From the NCBI GenBank assembly GCA_005879095.1, contig VBLM01000695.1, positions 982 to 6,214 on the forward strand: 5,233 nucleotides of DNA. The letters run 5' to 3'. Shown here in pieces: positions 1-4,511 of this stretch; position 1 is the first letter of the stretch, and each line of letters opens with the position of its first letter. Under the pieces are notes generated by a model. It had not been told where the DNA came from, made no database searches, and worked only from the letters and a program-made list of their open reading frames with translations. The position numbers and the translations under genes are program-made. This DNA is from Deltaproteobacteria bacterium. Lineage in GTDB: Bacteria; Myxococcota; Myxococcia; Myxococcales; 40CM-4-68-19.

Positions 1-369
1 CATCGCGCGCGGGTCACGCCATTGAAAGGACCGACCGGCAGCGTGTTCGAGCGGCTCAAGCTCGTCTTCCGCTACGATCTCGAGCCGATCCTCTCGCGCC
101 TCGACGACTCGGTGAAGCGCGTCCCGGTCCCCGGGCGGTCGGGCGTCGTCTTCGCCGATGCGCCGCGGCTGTACCGCGTTCCGCTGGAGATCACCGTGAC
201 GACCCGCGCGGGCGTCGAGCGGCGCGAGGCGGAAATCGTCTTGAACCGCCGCGGTATCGCCCGCATCGTGCCGCGCGGCGAGCAGCAGCCGGTGCTGCCG
301 CCGCTCGAGGCGGAACTGCCCGATCTGGAAGACGACAACGGCGTCGGCGACCTGGTTCCGCAGTCGTAG
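1..369 (+). CDS. C-terminal part of an unrecognised protein (5' end outside window)
   Basis: The frame is open from base 1 to the TAG at 367-369, so 122 residues of a longer protein are visible. A TTG at 22 could serve as a start, but no Shine-Dalgarno sequence precedes it and the reading frame continues upstream without a stop, so I treat the gene as truncated by the window edge. The visible part starts with a basic, probably helical stretch (ERLKLVFRYDLEPILSRLDD), followed by alternating hydrophobic/charged segments that look like beta strands (for example RVPLEITVTT and REAEIVLNRRGIARIV). It ends in a proline- and acid-rich tail (PPLEAELPDLEDDNG). I see no signal peptide, membrane segment or catalytic motif. 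The stop lies 2 nt before rlmJ, which implies co-transcription. I do not recognise the family and assign no function. Confidence 0.7.
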   Translation, partial: HRARVTPLKGPTGSVFERLKLVFRYDLEPILSRLDDSVKRVPVPGRSGVVFADAPRLYRVPLEITVTTRAGVERREAEIVLNRRGIARIVPRGEQQPVLPPLEAELPDLEDDNGVGDLVPQS

Positions 370-371
370 AC

Positions 372-1127
372 ATGGACTACGCGCACGCGCGTCACGCCGG
401 GAACGCAGGCGATGTCTTCAAGCACGTCGCTTTACTTGCCGTGCTCGACGAGTTGAAGCCGGCGACGTACGTCGAGACCCATTCCGGCGACGGCCTGTAC
501 CCGCTCGGCTCGGCCGGCGAGTGGGGCGACGGAATTCAACGCCTGTGGAATTTATCCGGCGGCGGCCTCGTCGGAAGGTACGCCGAGCTGGTGCGAAGTT
601 TTTCGAAAACCGGCGCGTCGCGTCCCGAGACCTATCCCGGATCTCCATTGCTCGCTTCGCGTTTCGTCTCGCGCCAGGTTCTGTATGAGATCGATCCGCA
701 GGCGGCATCGGTGCTGCGGAAAGCGGTGCCGAATGCCGACGTCCGCGTCGAAGACGGCCTCGCTGCTCTGCAGCCCGCCGACTTCGTGCTGATCGATCCA
801 CCCTACACGCAGAAGCAGGAGTGGACCGACGCCGCGCGCGCCGCCGGCCGCATCCTCGGCACGCCGCTGCTCCTCTGGTATCCGATCAAAGCCCTGACCC
901 GCCCGCGGGCCCTGATCCAGGAATTGGTAAAACAGGGCGTGCACGGCACCGCCGTCGAGCTGCATTGGACGCCTTTGCGCCTCAAGCGCGACCGCCTGAA
1001 CGGCAGCGGCCTCATCTTCGCGAACATCCCGAAGGCCGCGGTGTCCGCGGTCTGCGCTTCTCTTCCCGACCTCGGCCCCGCTTTACAGACTCACGGCGAA
1101 TGGGGCTCCGTGGTGATCGGATTTTGA
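372..1127 (+). CDS. rlmJ: 23S rRNA (adenine(2030)-N6)-methyltransferase, RlmJ family
   Basis: This 251-residue protein belongs to the RlmJ (YhiR) family, which uses S-adenosylmethionine to N6-methylate A2030 of 23S rRNA in the cytoplasm. The family signature is visible along its length. It has the N-terminal DYAHARHAGNAGDVFKH (residues 2-18), a SAM-binding loop ETHSGDGLY (35-43), YPGSP (89-93), a strand ending in acid YEIDP (105-109), the catalytic DPPY of N6-adenine methyltransferases (142-145), LWYP (168-171) and a C-terminal LNGSGLIFANIP (209-220). E. coli RlmJ is about 280 residues, so this copy is slightly shorter, and nothing essential seems missing. The ATG at 372 puts the signature motif right at the N-terminus, as the family requires. 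There is no clear Shine-Dalgarno sequence, and the upstream stop is 2 nt away, so translation is probably coupled to the preceding gene. The family assignment is firm; the exact target base is inferred from the family. Confidence 0.93.
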   Translation: MDYAHARHAGNAGDVFKHVALLAVLDELKPATYVETHSGDGLYPLGSAGEWGDGIQRLWNLSGGGLVGRYAELVRSFSKTGASRPETYPGSPLLASRFVSRQVLYEIDPQAASVLRKAVPNADVRVEDGLAALQPADFVLIDPPYTQKQEWTDAARAAGRILGTPLLLWYPIKALTRPRALIQELVKQGVHGTAVELHWTPLRLKRDRLNGSGLIFANIPKAAVSAVCASLPDLGPALQTHGEWGSVVIGF

Positions 1128-1129
1128 CG

Positions 1130-1939
1130 ATGCCGATCGACCAGGCCATTCGCGACGGCCGTTACGAGCGATCCTCCTCCCGGCTTTCCGTCTGCCGGGT
1201 CGACTGCTGCACGTTCCTCGTCGAGTTGGACGGGGCGCTGATCGTCTTCGATCCGTGGCTTCACGACCCGGCGCGCTACGCGCCTCTCTGGTGGAGCCGT
1301 CACGGCGAGCCGCTCATCATCGACGCCCTCCCCATCCCGGACCTGCTCCTGATCTCGCAGGACGCGCCCGATCACTGCGATCCCAGGGCCATCGACGCCT
1401 TGCCGCGGCATGTCCCGGTGGGAGCTCCCGCGACCGTTTCGAAGCGCCTGGCGCGGAGCGGTTTCGACACCGCGTCGCTGTCGCCGGGCGACGTCCGATC
1501 GGTGGGCCCATGTGCGGTGACGGTCTTGCGCGGTTCTCATCCAGGCGTCCTGCGCCAGAATGGATATCTGGTCGAGCGGAACGGCGTTGCGGTCTTGTTC
1601 CTCGCCGACACCGCAGCCACACCGGAACTGACGGAGGCTTTGAAGAGCCTTCGCCGGCCGCCCGACCTCCTGATGATCTCTTCGACCGGTTTCGCGCTTC
1701 GCTTCTACGGACAGATCGTGATGGGACCCGAAGAAGCCGCAGTCATGGTCGCGCAGGTTGGTGCGCGCGACGTGGTCCCGATGCGAACGCTGATGCACGA
1801 GGTAACCGGAGGCCCGATCGGGCGCTTGATCGTGAAGGCATTTATCCCTCCCGACGAGGCATTCCGCCGTTTCGAGGATGCACTCCGAGAAAGGACCGAC
1901 GGCGTGCGGGTTCATAGGCTCGAACGCGGTGAACGCTAG
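1130..1939 (+). CDS. MBL-fold (metallo-beta-lactamase superfamily) protein with variant metal motif
   Basis: This is a 269-residue protein of the metallo-beta-lactamase fold, resembling UlaG-like/Lactamase_B hydrolases. The pattern is an N-terminal strand pair (CTFLVELDGALIVFDPWLHD, residues 27-46, with the conserved Asp of the FDPW turn), then PDLLLISQDAPDHCDPRAI (70-88), GSHPGVLRQNGYLV (135-148), VAVLFLADTA (153-162) and a late H223. The usual HxHxDH zinc motif appears as Q77-D-A79-P-D81-H82, so two histidines are replaced while DH remains. From memory, plant and cyanobacterial relatives carry a similar SQ...DH, so this may be a subfamily trait rather than decay. No substrate can be assigned. 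The ATG at 1130 lies 2 nt after the rlmJ stop. The frame is also open upstream to about 821, but that part overlaps rlmJ and reads as low-complexity Arg/Pro/Ala. There is no signal peptide; a cytoplasmic location is likely. Confidence 0.85.
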   Translation: MPIDQAIRDGRYERSSSRLSVCRVDCCTFLVELDGALIVFDPWLHDPARYAPLWWSRHGEPLIIDALPIPDLLLISQDAPDHCDPRAIDALPRHVPVGAPATVSKRLARSGFDTASLSPGDVRSVGPCAVTVLRGSHPGVLRQNGYLVERNGVAVLFLADTAATPELTEALKSLRRPPDLLMISSTGFALRFYGQIVMGPEEAAVMVAQVGARDVVPMRTLMHEVTGGPIGRLIVKAFIPPDEAFRRFEDALRERTDGVRVHRLERGER

Positions 1940-1954
1940 GCCGGGTAGCTCGGC
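1940..1954 (+). terminator. Weak hairpin just after the MBL gene stop
   Basis: GCCGGG (1940-1945) can pair with CTCGGC (1949-1954), including one G-U pair, around a TAG loop. It begins directly after the TAG stop of the MBL gene and lies in the 33-nt gap between two convergent transcripts. No T-tract follows, and on the minus strand the stem contains a mismatch. It could slow transcription or be chance in GC-rich DNA. I see no better terminator in this gap. Confidence 0.22.
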
Positions 1955-1972
1955 GGGCGAATATCTCCCCAA

Positions 1973-3154
1973 TCAAACTGAAATCCGTCGGCTTTTAACG
2001 AGACGATCGAGTCCCTCCGTCGTCCCGGCGCCGAGAAAGCGCGCCAGCGACTCCAGCGCGGAGCGCACGCCCGCGATCGCCCCGTCGTCAGGCGGCGTCT
2101 CGAAGTGGACGCCGCGCACTTCGAGCCGGCGATCCTCGCGGTGGTTCTTCGCGTCGAGCCGGCCGACCAGCCGCCCGTCGTGCAGGATCGGCAGTGTGTA
2201 GTACCCGTGCACACGTTTGGCTGCCGGCGTGTACACCTCGATCCGGTAGTCGAAGCCGAACAACGCTCTCGCCCGGCCGCGATGCCAGAGGAGCGAATCG
2301 AACGGGCTGAGCAGGGTCGTGCCGCGCGAGGCGGGCGCGCTCTCGAGCGCGGCGAGGTCCTCGGCCAGCGCGTACCAGCGGCCCGCAACGCCCTCGACGC
2401 CGATCTCGACCGCCTCGCCCGTCGCGAGCATCGCCTTCAGCGCGCGCCGTCGCTGCGCGACCGCCGTCCGCGGAAATGTCAGGTAGCGCGGCAAGTCGGC
2501 CTCGGCCGCCGCGCCGAGCGCGCGCAGCGTCTTGCGCAGGTGCCAGCCCGCGAACTCCTCCCGCGGCATCGCCTCGACCGGCGGCCGCAGCCGCTCCGCG
2601 AGGTCGTAGAGCTTGGAGAAGTGCCGCCGCGAATGCACCGCGAGCCGGCCGCTCATCCAGAGGACATGCAGCGCGTGCTGCGCCGGCTTCCAGTCCCACC
2701 ATCCCGATGCGCGTCCCGCGGGACGCTCGAAGTCGGCGGTCGAGAGCGGGCCGCGCCGGCGGATGGCCTCCAGCACGTCGCGGGCGGCCCGCGGATGCGC
2801 GTCGAGGAACCTCGCCCAGCCGGTGTGGCTGCGGCGGTAGTCCGCCATCGCGCGGGCCCACGCCGGCAGGTCGGCTGCGGGAATGAGGCAGGCGGCGTGG
2901 GCCCAGTACTCCTCGAGGACGCGCTTGCGATAGATCCACCCGTCGACCGCCGCCTTGTCGTACGGCCCGAAGCGGCTCCAGATCGCGAGGTAGTGAGCGC
3001 GCTCGACGACGTTGATCGAGTCGATCTGGATCCCGCCCGCGTCCGCCGCGAACCGCGCCAGCGACCGCGGAGTCAACCGCAGCTCGCGCGGCGTGCTCAG
3101 GTGTTGCCGGCTCAAAAACAGCCGCGCCGCCGCTTCGCGCGCGAACGTCCTCAT
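1973..3154 (-). CDS. ycaQ: YcaQ/AlkZ-like winged-helix DNA glycosylase (HTH_42 family)
   Basis: This 393-residue protein matches the YcaQ/AlkZ family of winged-helix DNA glycosylases, which remove alkylated bases and unhook interstrand crosslinks. Family marks include an N-terminal helical region with GGIQIDSINVVERAHYLAIW (residues 40-59). It contains Q43-I-D45, the Gln-hydrophobic-Asp catalytic motif of the E. coli YcaQ branch, as opposed to the Gln-x-Gln of Streptomyces AlkZ. Further along are EEYWAHAACLIP (81-92), a winged-helix-like stretch with GWWDWKPAQHALHVLW (151-166), and the C-terminal hallmark from LLSPFDSLLWHR (281-292) through FGFDYRIEVYTP (299-310) and GYYTLPIL (317-324) to VGRLDAK (330-336). 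E. coli YcaQ is about 410 residues, so the gene looks complete. Its ATG overlaps the TGA of the upstream unknown gene (ATGA at 3154-3151), which indicates translational coupling. The family is clear; the precise lesion is inferred. Confidence 0.92.
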   Translation of the reverse strand: MRTFAREAAARLFLSRQHLSTPRELRLTPRSLARFAADAGGIQIDSINVVERAHYLAIWSRFGPYDKAAVDGWIYRKRVLEEYWAHAACLIPAADLPAWARAMADYRRSHTGWARFLDAHPRAARDVLEAIRRRGPLSTADFERPAGRASGWWDWKPAQHALHVLWMSGRLAVHSRRHFSKLYDLAERLRPPVEAMPREEFAGWHLRKTLRALGAAAEADLPRYLTFPRTAVAQRRRALKAMLATGEAVEIGVEGVAGRWYALAEDLAALESAPASRGTTLLSPFDSLLWHRGRARALFGFDYRIEVYTPAAKRVHGYYTLPILHDGRLVGRLDAKNHREDRRLEVRGVHFETPPDDGAIAGVRSALESLARFLGAGTTEGLDRLVKSRRISV

Positions 3155-3801
3155 CCGCGAAGGCGGAGCGGTGAGTAACCGAGGGATTTCGCCGCTTCAT
3201 CGCCATACAGACAAGCGAACAGCGTCGGCGCGTCGGTTGCGTCGAGGTGCTCCGCCGGCGGCGGCGGGCCGAGCGGAACGCTGGCGAACCGCTCCTGCTC
3301 GAGCTTCTCGCGCAGCGTTCGCGCGCGGCCGTGTTCGCGCTCGTACACCGCACGTCCGATCGACTGCAGCACCACCGCTCGCACGCGTTCAGCCGACGGC
3401 GGCTCCGAAGCCCACAGCAGACCCACCGCGAAGTCGCGCTTGTACAACGCCGCCGACTCGAATCGATGCGCGAAATCCGTCGTCCACCGGTTCGTCCACG
3501 CGCCCGCGACGTCATCCGCCAGGACGAGCGCGACGCGCAGACGGTCGGGCCGATGCGAAAAGCGCTGCGCCGCCTCTCGAACGGCCTCGACCGCGGCCTC
3601 CTCCGCGCCGCATGCGATCCACGCCTCGACCGCGGATATCATGTGTTCCTTCCCCATTGGATTCATCGCCGCGATCGGCAGCGCGAGGTCGCCGCTCCCG
3701 CCCGTCATCCGCGCGATGTACGCGCGAAACCGCTCCATCCCGCGCGGCATCGAGTACAGCTCGCGGTGGACCTCCAGGGTCGGCAGGAATTCGAGCAGCA
3801 T
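3151..3801 (-). CDS. Unrecognised soluble protein, coupled to ycaQ
   Basis: This is a 216-residue protein when started at the ATG at 3801-3799. An in-frame GTG at 3810-3808 would add three residues (MRS), but that GTG is part of GTGAGGT, which is the best Shine-Dalgarno sequence for the ATG, so I prefer the ATG. The protein is mostly helical and lacks a signal peptide or membrane segment. Notable patches are LYSMPRGMERFRAYIARMTG (15-34), LPIAAMNPMGKEH (41-53), the hydrophobic strand RVALVLADD (89-97) followed by the aromatic AWTNRWTTDF (101-110), a charged helix EREHGRARTLREKLEQERF (154-172), and a proline run PPPPAE near 179-184. I do not recognise a named family and see no catalytic triad or metal motif. 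Even reading-frame composition and the 4-nt overlap with the glycosylase start support a real gene. Co-translation suggests a role connected with YcaQ, but that is inference only. Confidence 0.8.
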   Translation of the reverse strand: MLLEFLPTLEVHRELYSMPRGMERFRAYIARMTGGSGDLALPIAAMNPMGKEHMISAVEAWIACGAEEAAVEAVREAAQRFSHRPDRLRVALVLADDVAGAWTNRWTTDFAHRFESAALYKRDFAVGLLWASEPPSAERVRAVVLQSIGRAVYEREHGRARTLREKLEQERFASVPLGPPPPAEHLDATDAPTLFACLYGDEAAKSLGYSPLRLRG

Positions 3802-4011
3802 CGACCTCACGTTTTAAGGCAGATTGAAGCTGTCCGCCGAGCGGACTCGTCCCGGGACGGCGTGGCAGGCACGTTTTTCGCCCTCGGTTTCAAGGACGAC
3901 ACTCGATATCCGCCCGGCTACTCGGATGCCGCATCTGGCAAACTGTCGAGAGGAATGACCGAGCGATTGACTGTGGAGCGGCCACCCGCGAGGACCTGGC
4001 ACCACCGAAAT
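3802..4011. other. Gene-free spacer with several short dyads
   Basis: No convincing gene lies between the unknown gene and the SWIB terminator. A 63-residue minus frame (4005-3814) has no ribosome binding site and no recognisable sequence. The part nearest the unknown gene carries three adjacent dyads: GTCCGC-CGA-GCGGAC (3832-3846), the perfect palindrome CGTCCCGGGACG (3848-3859), and CGTGGCAGGCACG followed by TTTTT (3861-3878). A related CCTGGCACC occurs at 3995-4003. I found no convincing sigma70-type -35/-10 pair on the minus strand. The spacer must hold the promoter for the unknown gene and ycaQ if the SWIB terminator works. Confidence 0.5.
3832..3859. repeat. Two adjacent perfect inverted repeats upstream of the unknown-ycaQ pair
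   Basis: A perfect 6-bp stem with a 3-nt loop (GTCCGC/GCGGAC, 3832-3837 and 3841-3846) is followed one base later by a 12-bp perfect palindrome, CGTCCCGGGACG (3848-3859). They lie 31-58 bp upstream of the ATG of the unknown gene. That position suits an operator or a leader structure, but no known regulator site is recognised. Short dyads do arise by chance in GC-rich spacers. Confidence 0.4.
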
Positions 4012-4048
4012 GCAAAGGGCGCCGGCCCTCGCGGACCCGCGCCCTTGC
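4012..4048 (-). terminator. Probable terminator of the SWIB gene
   Basis: GCAAAGGGCGC (4012-4022) pairs with GCGCCCTTGC (4039-4048), giving a 10-bp stem with one bulged base around a 16-nt GC-rich loop. On the minus strand it starts about 21 nt after the SWIB stop codon and is followed by ATTTCGG, so the U-tract is short and interrupted. Position and stem strength fit an intrinsic terminator; the poor U-tract lowers confidence. Confidence 0.5.
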
Positions 4049-4069
4049 GTGCAGGCTGGGAATCAGCGC

Positions 4070-4375
4070 CTACGTGTTCTTCAGATTGTCGTTCACCAGC
4101 TTGGTCATCTCGAACATCGAGACCGTCTTCTTGCCTCCGAAGACGTCACGGAGCGGTTCGTCGGCGTTGATGTTGCGGCGCTCCTTCTTGTCCTGCAGGT
4201 TGTTCTTCTTCACGTAGGCCCAGAGCTTCTTCACCACCTCCGTGCGCGGGAGCGGCTTGTCGCCGACGATCTTCGCGAGCGCGGCGGAAGGCTGCATGGC
4301 CTTCATGAACGCGGCGTTGGGCTTGCGGGCGGTCTTCTTCGCGGCGGGCTTCTTGGCTGCTTTCTTGGCGGCCAT
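4070..4375 (-). CDS. SWIB/MDM2-domain protein with Lys/Ala-rich N-terminal tail
   Basis: This is a small 101-residue protein with two parts. Residues 1-19 are a lysine/alanine/proline tail (AAKKAAKKPAAKKTARKP), like the histone H1 or HU-extension tails that bind nucleic acid without sequence specificity. Residues about 21-99 form a SWIB/MDM2 domain: AAFMKAMQPSAALAKIVGDK, then LPRTEVVKKLWAYVKKNNLQ, KERRNINADEPLRDVFGG and VSMFEMTKLVNDNLK. In eukaryotes SWIB domains occur in SWI/SNF chromatin subunits. In bacteria they occur as stand-alone proteins or, in Chlamydia, fused to topoisomerase I. A nucleoid-associated or topology-related role is plausible but not shown here. The ATG is preceded by a strong GGAGG (4390-4386) with a 10-nt gap. 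The gene is transcribed in the same direction as its neighbours on both sides, with 136 nt of its own leader and a probable terminator, so it is likely a separate unit. Confidence 0.93.
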   Translation of the reverse strand: MAAKKAAKKPAAKKTARKPNAAFMKAMQPSAALAKIVGDKPLPRTEVVKKLWAYVKKNNLQDKKERRNINADEPLRDVFGGKKTVSMFEMTKLVNDNLKNT

Positions 4376-4511
4376 TTTCGTTATTCCTCCCAGGGGGAGT
4401 CGGTCTCCCCTCGAAATCGGTGCGCACTCTGACAGAGGCGTATCCTCGCCGTCCAGCGGTTTTTCCCTCGGGGATGCGCTTTTTCTCCTCGGTGGACACT
4501 TGACAAGGCGG
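4376..4511 (-). promoter_or_regulatory. Leader of the SWIB gene with hairpin at the ribosome binding site
   Basis: This 136-nt spacer separates the methyltransferase-fold gene from the SWIB gene. Read on the minus strand it has an imperfect direct repeat (4492-4456), a possible 6-bp hairpin GGGGAG/CTCCCC with a 5-nt loop (4410-4394), and the GGAGG ribosome binding site (4390-4386). The CTCCC arm can pair either with GGGGAG upstream or with the GGGAG of the binding site, so the two structures exclude each other. I cannot point to a convincing promoter; a TTGTCA on the minus strand (4506-4501) has no good -10 partner. Confidence 0.45.
4456..4492. repeat. Imperfect tandem direct repeat, 20-bp period
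   Basis: On the plus strand GCGGTTTTTCCCTCGG (4456-4471) is followed by GCGCTTTTTCTCCTCGG (4476-4492). The copies differ by one substitution and a one-base insertion, and start 20 bp apart, about two helical turns. A weaker third unit, GCGTATCCTCG (4438-4448), precedes them, so CCTCG recurs at 4444, 4466 and 4487. This could be a repeated protein-binding site upstream of the SWIB gene or a local slippage duplication. Confidence 0.5.

Noticed and set aside
821..1129. N-terminal extension of the MBL protein by about 100 residues
   Set aside because: It lies wholly inside rlmJ in another frame, reads as Arg/Pro/Ala-rich low complexity, and the ATG at 1130 directly after the rlmJ stop begins a normal fold.
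1091..1972. Long open frame on the minus strand opposite the MBL gene (293 residues)
   Set aside because: It is antisense to a gene with recognisable fold motifs, has no family resemblance, and its composition is that of a shadow frame in GC-rich DNA.
2105..3178. Long plus-strand frame opposite ycaQ (357 residues)
   Set aside because: Arg/Pro-rich shadow of a strongly recognised gene, with no ribosome binding site or motif.
2088..3515. Minus-strand frame of 475 residues covering ycaQ and part of the unknown gene
   Set aside because: It is in a different frame from both well supported genes and is extremely Arg-rich, typical of a shadow frame.
3814..4005. 63-residue minus-strand frame in the spacer
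   Set aside because: No Shine-Dalgarno sequence, no recognisable sequence, and it overlaps the dyads; treated as non-coding.
3247..4170. Plus-strand frame of 307 residues across the unknown gene and the spacer
   Set aside because: It overlaps two supported minus-strand genes, is Arg/His-rich and has no recognisable domain.
4146..4499. 117-residue minus-strand frame starting in the SWIB leader
   Set aside because: It runs into the SWIB gene in another frame and becomes Arg/Glu/Gln-rich there, the expected shadow of lysine-rich codons.
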